NCBI GenBank assembly: GCA_012656075.1
Contig: JAAKBF010000156.1
Span: 62,001-126,000, forward strand
Reading direction: 5' to 3'
Length of the DNA: 64,000 nt
From: Phytophthora hibernalis
Taxonomy: Eukaryota; Oomycota; Peronosporomycetes; Peronosporales; Peronosporaceae
In this document: in pieces, positions 23,901-35,085 of the stretch
Layout: each line of letters begins with the position of its first letter
Position numbering within the stretch: the first letter of the stretch is position 1
Position numbers and translations under genes: made by a program
The notes under the pieces: model-generated
Database searches by the model: none
What the model saw: only the letters and a program-made list of their open reading frames with translations
What the model was told of the DNA's origin: nothing

Positions 23901-24669
23901 GAGCCTGAAGGGGCACGCGAAGTCTACTATGAGGCATTTTGAGAGTACTATTATACGCCCGGGCTTCATTGCCAGCTCAAATTCGACTGCACGAGCCTTG
24001 AGTACTTTGTCCGACAGTTGTTCTGAAAATAATTCTGCATATTCAGCCAATAGTGCACTTAGAAAATCAGGCACTGCATTCACCGCCCACGACACCAACA
24101 CTTTGACACGATACACTTCTCTTTTCAAATGCGGCTTCGCTGACCTCTTGTAGAGGTAGCCAATACTCACGAGGAATCTTGTTCTGCTCGAATATGTCCT
24201 TCCACACCGGGATGCACTCGTACTCGTCCAAAAACGCTTGGTCGTCGACACACAGCATCGCTGGGTCCGCGTCTTCGAGAACAAATCGCTGACTCGGCGA
24301 TCCTCCTCCGTATCTGCGGCTGACACCGCTGCTTCGAAGGCATCCATCTCGATTTGGAACGCGGCACTGAGGATCAACAGACCAGCGTCCAGTTGCACGT
24401 CGTGCATTCTCCAGTTGATGACTGGGTTTTAATCGTCGGAAAAAGGGTTGCCAAAAATGACATCATGTGTGGAGGGAGGGTAAATCCCACTCCGAGAACA
24501 CCATATCACGCAAGACGAACCCGCTAAAGGTGGTATCATCTTTCACTTCGTTCACCCACTGCACCTGCGTCGTAGACCCATCAAAGCGCTCCGACACTGC
24601 ACGTTTGCGACGGATAATCTTGTTGCAGAGTTCTTTGCGAATGACATTATGATCGGCGCCGCTATCCAA
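20908..24669 (-). pseudogene. Gypsy pol: protease, RT, RNase H, integrase, chromodomain (frame-broken)
   Basis: Fragments in order on the reverse strand: aspartic protease with MDSGADHNVI near 24669 (D-S-G active site); RT finger and palm pieces near 23580-23820 ending FLTIDLAPSYD (motif A) and near 23250-23580 with YHWCVAPMGLSGMPG; RNase H end with DVFTDNSA and FTLHHVKGVANVVADALSR near 22660-22850; integrase zinc-binding C-x2-C (CTTCARLKS) and GIDFVTGLP near 21990-22110; integrase C-terminal FEKGDWVFLSTRN near 21400; and a chromodomain with KRFLVHWQGLAAGEDAW near 21030-21080. The YxDD catalytic box expected near 23430 is absent. Codes for replication functions of the element. Confidence 0.75.
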
Positions 24670-25221
24670 CAGGATCAGAACCTCACGGTTCCCACAGCAC
24701 CGTTCTTCCGCAGCAATGGGTGCTACCCAGAACCGCCGATAGTAGCGACATTGACGGTAAGGCGATCGAATACCTCTGGTATGGCTTCTTGCATGTTACC
24801 GACTTGTTGTCGAATGACGTTAGCCGAACGATCCGCGGCTGATTGCTCGTTTCTGCTACGCTGGCGGCAGTGTGCCATACGATGCCTTAGCTTCTTACAA
24901 AAAAGCACAGGTTGCACTGCAAACACTCGTCGCGAGATACGAATCTCCCTTGGCCAATTTCCATCGGCTCTGGACCGGGATCGCTGCGTTGACCATGACC
25001 GCGATGTCCTTCGAATGGGCGTCCGCGAAAGCGACCACCACTTTGTCCAGACTATAGTTGCTGTGGGTGCGCACGCTCATACTCCATGGCAATGCTTATG
25101 GCGTCGCGTATCGCGTACCATAGTGCATCGACGGTAGACCACTTCAGCACGCGTTTGGGTCACCAAACCCCGGGTAAAAGAGCAATCTTGTCGATTTCGC
25201 TCATGTCTTTAACACGCATAA

Positions 25222-25674
25222 TCAATTGGAGTAGCGAGTGACATAATCCGCCAGATCACGCCCTTCTCGTTGCTTCAGCTTATAGAGCACATCTCGCAAT
25301 CGTTCTTGCAGATCCGCGGGGATAAACTCGCGGCGCAGAGTATCAGCAAGATCATCGATCGTGTGGATACTGCTTTGTTGCGTGACGTACCACACAGCAG
25401 CCTGGCCTTGAAGATTTGATACCATCATTGCAAGGTCCCGGCGACTATTACCGGCATTCGTGTAGTTGATGTCCTTGGCTTCAACGAACAGGCGAGCCTG
25501 GTCGAGGAAGAGCTCCAAGCTCTCGTCAATTGACCCACTGTACTTCGGCACGGAGATACCCTCTACTCGCTTTTCCGTGGTCGGACGATTCACTAGTTTG
25601 ACCATTAATTCTTGCTGCTGTCTCAGCAGCGTAGTCACTTCCGCCAACACGTGGGCACTCATATCCGAATCCAT
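25222..25674 (-). pseudogene. Gypsy gag fragment (Retrotrans_gag)
   Basis: 151-residue frame with the Retrotrans_gag pattern: a PKYSGS segment, LFLDQARLFVE, AAVWYVTQQ and a C-terminal YVTRYSN. Capsid-like nucleic-acid packaging protein of the element. It breaks off before a nucleocapsid zinc knuckle, which I do not find in frame. Confidence 0.65.
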
Positions 25675-25874
25675 ACTGCTTTGGACGACGGAACAATTGT
25701 ACGCTCACAGCGGGCTCGATGGCACGACGCTTGCACTCGATGCGACACGAAAGCTTCGCTCTCAGATACTTTAATTCGGGGCGACACGGACTGACGTAGG
25801 ACGTGTCACCGACGCAACTTCAACTCTTGTGTGCCATACCAATCCGGGTGCACCACAACACTTCGGGTACTTGA

Positions 25875-25890
25875 CTAACAAGTGCTACCA
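25875..25890 (-). other. Candidate primer binding site of the gypsy element
   Basis: Read on the reverse strand, two bases after the 5' LTR comes TGGTAGCACTTGTTAG. The TGGTAxCA start is like primer sites that pair with initiator tRNA-Met 3' ends in gypsy elements. Position is right; the match is partial. Confidence 0.45.
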
Positions 25891-25892
25891 AA

Positions 25893-26277
25893 TGTTGGGA
25901 TCGAGTTGTGTGGTCAATGCCAACGTCGGGAGGAAGTTGATAGAAGACGAAGCGACGAGAAGGCTTGCAGTGGGGAGTGGACTTGTGTTCACGGCGGAAA
26001 GTTGATGAATGAAGTCAACAGAGATAGGAGTCCTAGTTCGCTTAAATGGCTACATCTAGCTCCCGAATACAGCCGCGTTGATATATCACATGCAACTTCG
26101 AAGTAAGGTGGCGACGATGTGCGCGCTGGTCTACCAGACCCGAGTTGGAATTGACCATGTAGCTCTGGTCACCACAAAGTCCTCTGGAGCCACGCTGACA
26201 AGCTCTGAATCGTAAAGATATTGTAGCCTGCTCCTTAGTTGCATACGTCATCGACAAGATCCTTACAGTTACAAGAA
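25893..26277 (-). repeat. 5' LTR of the gypsy element (right copy, complete)
   Basis: 385 bases, TG...CA on either strand, followed by the GTTAC target duplication. It also contains a copy of the chromodomain end of pol, showing that the coding frame runs into the LTR. Confidence 0.8.
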
Positions 26278-26282
26278 GTAAC

Positions 26283-28312
26283 CGTTTAATGAGAAGTGAA
26301 GTGATGTTAGATCGATGAATTTAGGATTCTGTCGTGTAGGATCACGCAGAAATTCTCACTACCAAATGGTATGAGCCCCATCAACAACACTCGCTTCTCC
26401 TTGTCAGATCAACGAGCGTTGGATCAAACCTGAAGACCAGGAACGATCCCTTACGCCGGGTTGGATGTGAACCCTCTGTACACCTAGGTTGTATTAGGCC
26501 AACCCAATAACCTGCACCACTAGCCACGAGAGAGGGCTAGTATGCAATATTACGCTTTCGCGCGAACCCCGCAGTGCCTCAGAAGGAAGGGTACCGGCTG
26601 TCAAGCCTAATATGGGTTTGCCGAGGTAAAACCTCGGCGGGTAGTAAAATATTATGGAACACTCGGTTCCACTATAATATATGGCGAACGACGCTTCTCG
26701 TCGCTCCCAACACTCGGCCACTCTAATCTCTTGGACTGACCAGCAACAAACCCTCGGTTCAATGTACCTTAGGCCAGCATCCCACAAGCCGAGCGTATCC
26801 AGACCCTAAGATAAGCTTGCTAGACTTACCGAAGACGGACTTGACCCTTGGTGGGGAAGACTGCTGGTTTATTTCTGTTCATCTATGGCTCTGAGAGCCT
26901 CCGTAGTCAATCCTATAGCTAGTCCTATATCTAAATACAAATATCCAGTGTGAACCGATCCTCGTATGTGATCCTGTACCCGGCTCTATAAGACCGAAGG
27001 TAAAAACTGAAATGGGTACAAACGAGAGTTCGTACCCTCGGCCAGAAGTTTATTATACCCGACCGAGGCTTCGGTCACTAACCTATCGTTGTCACTGTGG
27101 CGCAGGGAATGTAATCCACCAATCAGGGCACGCCGGTCACTTTCCTTCAGCAAGGGCAACCTTGCCGACTGGCGACCGAGCGTCCCCAAAACCCAACACC
27201 ACAATTCCTTCAACACTCCTTTAACCAACATGTTGCTAATACTTCGAGGTACAGCTTATTTTTCGCCTTCATTTGAAAATCGTTGCTATCACCTAATCAA
27301 TACAATCCAAAAATGGCGTAGATGAATATGAAGTGAATGTTGCACGACGAATTCCAATCCATTTTTCAATAAACACTCACTTTGAAACTTAGTTTGCTGA
27401 GCTCAAAAGTAAAATCCAGAGCTGTTCCGTGCGAAGTCGCGGCTTTGCATTAATATGCCATTTGACTATCAATCCCAGTACACGACTGGTAAACAGGGGA
27501 GGGGGTTCTGGGTACATGTATTAACACGGCTTGCCTGTAGCAGTCCGCCCTGTTCACCCCTTCCTTACAGTTATCCAGTGTAAATGTAGCCATATCTCAA
27601 ATCATTTAGGATCCGAAGTTTTCGAAGACGACCCATTTCTTTACCGTTTTATCCAAACCCGTTAAAAAACGCTAATTTCGCATGAAAATTCTACAGCTAG
27701 CAACGACTCTATTTGCAGTACATCATTCCTTCCATTGCACATAAGTCGTCTGATATTATTATAACTGAATGCCAGGATCTTGGTCGGTCGTATTGCCAAA
27801 AGTTGAATGATTTGCAGCAGATTTTCCCGTAGTCGATTTGGGAGGCTGTCATACTTTAATCAAGTCATCTAAATTATTTTATTTCAGAGTGTTATCCCTC
27901 ATGACATCCCTCCTGCGGATTTCCCGCGATTTTTCAAATTTGAGCATCTTGTCAACACTGCAGAGTCATTGGCTGAAAAGTTCGTAATAAGAGGCTTACC
28001 CCATTTTTGAGACGCGTTGGAGATATTCTTATTAATTTTATGGCTTACCCCATTTTGAGACCCGCGTTGGTTATAAGTATGAACACGCATTGCCTATAAC
28101 AACCCGCCCTTTTCGGGCGGTCCGTCGAAAATGTTTGCTAAATCTGGTTGGATCGACCAATAGCATTCAATTTAACCACGGGGTATCGTTGAAAAGGATA
28201 AAATGAGCCCTTTTTTTAAATAATCCAATTTGAACAGAATGATGGTATTCGCATCTGGGTGATTTGCCAGAGAGCTCGGGTGTGAACTTGTCATCGCTGC
28301 TCGGCAACCGCA
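26283..28312. other. 2 kb non-coding region with hairpins and a short direct repeat
   Basis: No gene supported. Features seen: GCCGAGGT-AAA-ACCTCGGC hairpin near 26617-26635, many CTCGG words, a possible LTR remnant ending TTTAACCAACA at 27230, a direct repeat GGCTTACCCCATTTTGAGAC at 27993-28020 and 28042-28070, and a CCGCCC/GGGCGG hairpin near 28106-28122. A sequence near 27530 is related to that near 28080, suggesting old repeats. Confidence 0.45.
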
Positions 28313-31300
28313 ATGATCCCCACCGCCGCGTCTTCACCGCTTCTGCAGGACCTGTGGGCGTTCATGGAGACTCTAGCGTCGCCTTCAGAGCCTTCCGCGC
28401 CGCCCCCAGCGGCTCAACTGGAGCAGATCCAGCGACATGCCCGTGATTTGCTATCCAGAAGGCGCGAAGCCGTTGAAAACGCCGAGTTCCCAGTTCCTTC
28501 AGTCACTGCAATTGCAATACAGAGCGACAAGGATGGAGACGTTCAAATTGCAACGACGTCCGAGGCCGAGGAGAAAATGTACGAGGCAGTGAACGAGCAG
28601 ATCGCACGTCGCATGATCGACGGCGTGGAGCAGCCCAGCAGAGGCGCAGAGACAGCCAGCACCAGTGAGGACAAGAGCGACACGTTGTCCGATTGCACCA
28701 CGATCACCGAGACGTCCAGCGTCTACGGAATCCACAACACGTGGGTGGACCTGGCCACGCTCTACTCGCTGCCGTTCGTGATGAGCGACAGCAACCACCG
28801 TTTAAAGCCTGTACCCCCACTGAACATCGCTCAGGAGCAGAGCCACTTGAACAAGATCTTCCAGGAATGCCAGCGTGCAGTCCACACGATGCGGGCGGTT
28901 GCGACGGTCGACGCGCTGCGCAAAGTGCTGACCGCGGCGTGACTGTGCTTCACTTCAGTGGCCACGGCGGCCGCATTGTTGGCAAGAGCCAATATCTCAT
29001 GTTTGAAGACACGCAGAGTTCTGGATTGGCGCATTTGGTGGACTCGACTACCCTGCGCAGTATCCTGAACGGTGGGACGATCACTTCAAACGTCGAGGAG
29101 GCCAGCGTAAGTGAAAGCAGCGTTTCGATTGAAATAGCAGAAGATGATACACTACCACCAAGTGATCTCGGCTTCCTGCCTCGATCTGTGTCTCAGGTCT
29201 CTTCATCTCGTAACTTTGATGGACGCGCTGCAACGAATGGTACGCTCAAGCTGGTCTTTGTATCGTCCTGCGATTCGAGGGATATTGGAGCAGTATTTAT
29301 TCAAGCTGGTGTGGCTCATGTTGTTTGCGTGCGCTCTGAGGGTAGAGTTCTGGATGAATCATCTGCCATGTTTTCGTATTCGTTCTACCATGCTGCACTC
29401 ACTGGTAAGACGGTCCAGCAAGCCTTTGAGATCGCTCGTGTTCGTGTGAGTGCCGAGATGCGGATTCCGGACGGTGAAGGAGATCAGTTTGTGTTGTTGG
29501 AATCGTCTCAGCTGCATGCCGAGACGTGTCCACTATGGTCAAGTGAAGAAATGCCACACGTGATTGAGGTCAACTTTGTTGAGAAGACTTGCAAGTGCAG
29601 TGCATCTACACAGCAGTTTGTGTTTTCGGACATTTCGGTGGGCAAATGGGTAGACGTTAGTCCGTCCAACAAGTTCAGTAAAACGCTTCCCGCCGTATCG
29701 GAAGCGTTCGTCGGCAGGGAGCAGGAGCTGCATATGTTAGCAGAACTGGTGAATACCCGGCGGTTAGTGACATTGCGAGGCCCCCAGGAATTGGCAAAAG
29801 CACATTGTCCATCAAGTTGGCACATTTCCTGGCAGATCGCAATGCTTTCCCTGATGGTGTAGCGTTCATTCGACTTCGTGGTGTTCAGTCCATCGAAGGC
29901 TTGGAATCGGCTATCAAGAGCGCATTATTTCCTGAAGGAGGTCGCGAAAAAGACATGCCGCTTGCCGAAGCACTCGCTGAAATGAAAGTTCTGCTCGTAA
30001 TGGACAACATGGAAGACCCGATCAACGCAAACCCTTCTGCTACTCGCGATTTTTTGCTGCATTTGCTGCAAATTACGCCGTCTTTGTCATTTTTGATGAC
30101 TGCACGACAAGCTATGGGAGGAGACATCGACGAAAAGGTTGTATCGCTAAACCGTCTTTCACATTTCCACGCGGCAGACTTGTTCATCAAGAAATCTCCG
30201 CGTGCTTTGCTCATATCTGAAATTGGTGACATAGATACAAGCGGAACCAAGTCAACATCAACGTCTATTCTGGAGGCATTGGTTGCTCATCCATTGATGG
30301 CGTTCCTAGATGGTCACCCGCAAGCAATTTCGCTCTGTGCTGCCTTGCTTCAAGATCGATCCCTTTCTGAGCTTACACGCTCAGTACTCAGTCGTGGTGT
30401 AAGCGAGCTACAAGTAGTGGGGCTCGCCGCACATGACCGAAGCGCTCTCAATACCCTCGTGGCGTCTCTGGATGTTTCATTGGAGCAAATCCGGATGCAC
30501 CACGGACAAGATGCCATTCGATTCTTTGCACTTTTGGGATTGCTTCCAGCAGGGGCGATGCCAGCAGACTTCAGAAGCATGTGGGGAGGCAATTGGGAGG
30601 GTCTTGTAGAAACACTTCTTCGCTTCTCACTGATCCAGCGAAATCGGATACCGGGTTTTGCACTGGCAAAGCGTGGATTACCGAAGCGAAGTGGGATCAC
30701 TGGAACTAGCGCTGGGACTACAAGCTCCAGAAGAACTGCTAGGTCTCGCCATTCGTCTAGCCGTGGATACGACCAGTCATTGTTGACTGCGTTGAAGTCT
30801 TACAGCGACTTCATCAGCAATGCTACTGAGTCGGCTGGAAGCTTTAAAGCTGAAAGCGCAGAATACGACATCCCGAACGGTAGGGGCGGATCTCGTCGCG
30901 TTCTGAACGACAGAAATATGCTTAACACACTGACACGCAGTGGACACGCATCTCGTGTTTCTGAACACGTCGAGCGAATGGATGACCAAGCGGAGATTAT
31001 GGCGGTGTGTGTGTCGTATTCAACTTTCCCGTTCATTGCAAGTTATGCCCGCAGTTTGCTGGGTATGTATGACGGCGACGGCGCCAAGAACGAAGTCCTG
31101 GAGTATCTCTGCGTTGCAGACCGTGATTTTTTCTGTGTAACACCTCCAGACACTTTCGAAAAGTGAGCTTCTGGGTTTTCCAGCACATCTGCACGTTGAC
31201 GATTGAATCTAGCGCCGCTTATTTGATCTTAGACTTGCATGAGTCTAATCTGTGGATGATTCTTGATCTCCATATTCGCATGATTGAAGAGTGGCAAGTG

Positions 31301-32346
31301 GAAAGCAAGGTGTCTTCTCCTAGGTCAGCCAGAACATCCCCGACGCCATCATGTCTACAGACACCAGTGCCGATAGTGTCCACTTGCGGGAGAAAATTGC
31401 AAATTACGTGATGGACGTGGCATGCTACCTCGCACACTCCTTGTTTTTGTCAGGACGCCACCGTGGTGCTTGGAATGCAGCTAACAAGGCGCTGCATATT
31501 GCGAAGCAGCACAAGAATACCCTGTGCCAGGCCAATATCCGCAAACTGATGGGTATTTTACTCACGACCGAGACCAAGTTCGACGAAGCGAAAGCTCAAT
31601 TTGGCACCGCGCTCATCCTGTATAAGACTGTGGGGAACAAGATTGGCCAGGCTGCATCTCTGAGTGCGATCGGCATGATCCACTCGCGCAACGGAAATTT
31701 ACGCGGCGCACATAATTGCTTTACGAAGGCTCTGACGCTGTACGAGTGGTATAAACATTCGCTCGGACAACTGAACTGTCATCAACGCCTCGCAAATTTG
31801 GAGAAAAAACTACGTGATGGTGATGGATCGGCTCACAAGAATGGCCCAAATTCAGGTCATAGTCACCATTACGCAGCTACACGCCGTCTGCAAGGTGACC
31901 TGAACCGTAAACACAATGGCGAATATATTGTCCGATGGGTGGGGCATGAAACCAGTTTACTCCTGGAATTGCCGTCACCAGTAGAAGATGAAGTCCAATC
32001 CCGTCCAGGATCATTGTTAGCGACACTATCATCGACCTCTTCTCAAGGGTTACCGTTCCCGTCCGGTACTGCAGCCAAGGCAGCTGCACCAGGCGTCACG
32101 AATACTCCAAAGAAGGGAAAGCTCAGTGCACTCATCGAGCAGAAGGAGAAAGACCGATCAACTTCCGCCACTAGCGCATTAAGTATTGTGGCTACGGTCT
32201 GCACGAGCGCAAGCACGAGTGAGGGACAAGGCGATAAATTCAAAAACAGTAGTTTTGCCAAGAGGAAAGAGTACGACAGCAGCTTTCGAAAATCTGCTGT
32301 GAACAACACCACATGTACAAGCTCGACCTCAACGCCCGAACCATAG
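28313..32346 (+). CDS. CHAT-protease / NTPase / TPR protein (STAND-like), several frame breaks
   Basis: A large protein of about 1,340 residues. After a Pro/Ser/Glu-rich N-terminus comes a CHAT (caspase-fold) domain: ATVDALRKVLT, then VLHFSGHGG (catalytic His codon at 28963) and LVFVSSCDSR (catalytic Cys codon at 29269), and later GKTVQQAFEIAR. A NACHT/NB-ARC-type NTPase follows: FVGREQEL, a P-loop GPPGIGKST (29780-29805, broken by a missing C), Walker B-like LLVMDNMED near 29990, SFLMTARQ and GHPQAISL. Then a winged-helix-like part and TPR-like helices (31430-31810). The tail is Ser/Thr-rich. Frame changes occur at 28932, 29781-29785, about 30690, about 30775, about 31162 and about 31335. 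Likely an intracellular sensor that activates a protease; that role is inferred from architecture. Degeneration cannot be excluded because of the number of breaks. Confidence 0.75.
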
Positions 32347-32381
32347 TAATCTTAATAGTTCAAAATTGTTTGATGTGATCA

Positions 32382-34627
32382 TTACCACTCGCCATCGCTG
32401 TTCTCAATTTCATCGCCCACATCGTCCTTCTGAGGAGATAGTGCATCAATCGCAAAGATGCTGCCACCCGTATTCTGCCGAGTGGCAGGTCCGCCTGCTC
32501 GATCCATGATCGTCAAAAACGGCTCCGCTTCAAAAGCGAATAAGTCACCACTGCATGCATACTGAAGCCCTAGCCTTCCGCCTCGAGTTGCAAGCAGGAT
32601 CTCCTCACGTCGTGTCACAATACGCTGATTTGCAGCATAGGTCCGCGGTCGCGTAATCGGTCGAAATGCCTTGGGAGCGGGGTTTTCGTTCGTTACCGCA
32701 ACAGTACGCATGAGAATGGCCTGGGCGATATCTCGTGAACATTTAAAAGCCTATATGATTCACATGAAGCAGCATCATATCAGCACCATCGCAAATTATA
32801 AAAAGTAGCACACGAGTTTCATCGTACCTCTGAACTGCCAACGCCACTGTATGATTTGGCAACTATCACTTCACACAGGCTCATCAGCTCCATGGCACTG
32901 GATAGGTCTTCCACTTGCGAAAAGTACGCAATGCTGTTCTCATGAACGAGCCCAAGCACTCGATCCAGCGGCATTGCAGAAGCATCCAAGATCTGGTCAT
33001 AATTAACGTCGTTTGGTTCACTCTTCAGTTCGCTCTCATCAACGGGCTTGCTTTGGACCATTTTACCGTGCAATAACTTCCCAACGACATGAAAATCCGA
33101 TAGAAATGGGTCACGAGCGCCGGAACTTGTAGACGATGATACCTTTGAGTTCGAACCACTGGAGGAAGAATTGCTGTTTTTGCTTTTCTTGCTTCTTTTT
33201 GCTGACACCAATTTCTGTCTCTTCGGGTTGGGATTTTGAGACAGCTGTAGCATGTTTAGCGCGTGCCGTATATCACCATTGCTGCTATCGATGACCTTCA
33301 GTATTTCCACTGGCTGAGAAGCACAATTCTCTTGTGTCGCAACACGAGTGAGATGTTTCTTCAGCTGTGCAGATGTCACCGCGTTAATATTAATGACTGA
33401 AGTCAGCGGAGAGTGCATCACTTCGCGCGAAAACTTTCGGCTCAGGTGATCAAGATCAATTTTTCCTCCTCGGACGTCACTGTAGATACATACGACAGGA
33501 TAACGACACCCGCCTGCTGGATCGACCACGTGCTGATAGATCCGTTGAAGCTTTTCATCATAGAGTGACTGTTCTTTTGACCATGATTGAGGCCAGCTCT
33601 CGATCAAAATGAGCTGCCCAGCGCTAGCAGCCTGCGAGGGGCCGGATATTTGCTGATCGCTTGAGAGTCGACGCTTTCGTCCTGCAGAAGGGGTATACCT
33701 GGAAGTGGACATGGGAAGTGCTGCGTACGTCGACGATCGGTGAATAAAATCTGAAAAATCGTCAACTCCAGAGACCTGCGGCGTCCAAAAATCTTCCCGT
33801 AGCATCCGCTCATATTTGAGTTTTCCAGCAGCCGAATTGTCTTCCCATTCCTTTACCAGCAGTCCAAGTTGTCGAGCAATGCTTCGCACGGCCGTCGACT
33901 TGCCCGATCCTGGTGGACCACACAAGAACAGCAGCCTTTTCTGCTGGAATACACCACCAGTTGAAGGCGACGCATTGCGCTGCAGCCACCCCGAAATCTC
34001 TTGCACTTTCTTCTTGTTCACACACAACTGCTCCACCGTTTTGGGAGCGTACAAATCAGCCCACAGTCCTCTGTTTGACGTCGATACTGCTGCTCTGTTG
34101 TTGATGCTGACGTTTCTCCGTCGTGCATTGACCCCATCACTAGCAAAGGACGTGACACTAGCTGCGTCATCACTGCTGCCACTATCAATAACCTCAATTG
34201 GTGCTGTCTGTGCCCCCGACGCTTCCTTCGTCCTCTCCACCGGCTGCGAGAGCCACTGTGAGAGCTTCCGCGTCTTCCTTGGAGGTCCTGGCCGCGCACT
34301 CTCGCATAATTCGCACTTGGAAGCACTTGTATTTCCATTCAGGAACGTGCACATGGGACATTCCCACGCTGTTGAGACCTCCTCCTGCGATTTCTGGCGT
34401 ACCTTCTCGGATTTAGGCACCAACTCCACGTCCGAGTCGCTGCTACTGCTGCTGGACGTGCATTCCCTGCGTATAATTAATGCAGCATCACCACAACACT
34501 TATTTATTAGCCAACCGCCCTCTGTAGACCGCAGGAAGCGCTCGTTTACCGCTGCCGGAGCCGCCGCCGCTGCATGTTTCGTCCTTTTTGAAACTTTGAA
34601 TTTATGGTACCAATTTGATGGTACCAT
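32382..34627 (-). CDS. RAD17: RAD17-like checkpoint clamp loader with N-terminal RanBP2 zinc finger
   Basis: RAD17 replaces RFC1 in the loader that puts the 9-1-1 clamp on damaged DNA. Two exons: 32828-34627 and 32382-32720, intron 32721-32827 (GTACGA..CAG), phase 0; 712 residues. The AAA+ core is clear: WADLYAPKTVEQLCVNKKKVQEI, Walker A GPPGSGKST and a Walker B region QLILIESWP, where RAD17 proteins are typically less acidic than RFCs. The second exon gives the conserved C-terminal FRPITRPRTY-type stretch. Upstream of the core is WECPMCTFLNGNTSASKCELC, a RanBP2-type zinc finger, after a Ser/Asp-rich acidic patch; this is unusual for RAD17. Start ATG at 34627 is the first in frame and only 18 bases from a divergent gene. 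Confidence 0.85.
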
Positions 34628-34645
34628 AATATTTGCAAAGTGCTG
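34628..34645. promoter_or_regulatory. 18-base divergent promoter interval
   Basis: Only 18 bases separate the RAD17 start codon from the opposite start codon at 34646. GGTACC occurs at 34607-34612 and 34620-34625, around the RAD17 start. Transcripts must overlap or start inside the other coding region. Confidence 0.4.
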
Positions 34646-34882
34646 ATGGACGCGTTGAAGAAGATGCCGACGCTGACGCCAACGACGTCGTTGAATGGAG
34701 ACTGGAAGCAGATATTAAACGATCAGAAGAAAGAGGAGATTGAGAACTCGATAAAGAGGTAGGATGTAGTGCGTTTGGACAAGTGGAAGCTACAATTCTG
34801 ACTGTTTTCGTGGTCTGTCAGTGTGAATGAGTTCTCCCAGGAACTCCAGCGAGTTCGGGACGCAATGAAGAACCGCAATTGA
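34646..34882 (+). CDS. Small 57-residue helical protein, function unknown
   Basis: Two exons, 34646-34758 and 34822-34882, intron GTAGGA..CAG of 63 bases. The protein begins MDALKKMPTLTPTTSL and is otherwise charged and helical (DWKQILNDQKKEEIEN, then NEFSQELQRVRDAMKNRN), like a short coiled-coil or a small subunit. I do not recognise the family. A clean splice that joins two amphipathic stretches in frame, and a stop soon after, support it as real. Confidence 0.5.
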
Positions 34883-35085
34883 AACTCTAGTGTTTAGAGG
34901 AAAATGCAACTGAATCAGTGCTTGAAGCAGTTCATTAGAGCTTATAGACTCGTTTTGGAATCGCTTTCAATGACCTGCAAAGATATGAATTCATGCAGCT
35001 GGATGCAGGTGCTGGCTAGCTATCATCTTTGAGGGAGACTGGAGGCTAGCGCGACGTGTTGAAGTGTTTTGCTGCAACATGCACT

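Larger units (their letters stand above)
20670..26277 (-). mobile_element. Ty3/gypsy LTR retrotransposon, reverse orientation, degraded
   Basis: About 5.6 kb. Long terminal repeats begin TGT(C/T)GGGATCGAG at 20670 and at 25893; the right repeat ends in CCTTACA at 26277. The 5 bases GTTAC lie directly outside both ends (20665-20669 and 26278-26282), a gypsy-type target duplication. Internal order on the reverse strand is gag, protease, reverse transcriptase, RNase H, integrase, chromodomain. Many frame breaks and loss of the RT YxDD region indicate it is dead. The LTRs differ at about eight of 324 aligned bases, so the insertion is not brand new. Confidence 0.85.

Noticed and set aside
26470..27230. 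Solo LTR
   Set aside because: One end resembles an LTR (ACCAACA) but no matching TG start with target duplication was found.
29775..29810. Programmed ribosomal frameshift in the CHAT gene
   Set aside because: The same kind of one-base deficit occurs in many unrelated genes, so sequence error is simpler.
33816..34646. 276-codon forward open frame opposite RAD17
   Set aside because: It is antisense to a well supported RAD17 coding region; its composition follows that gene and it has no domain.
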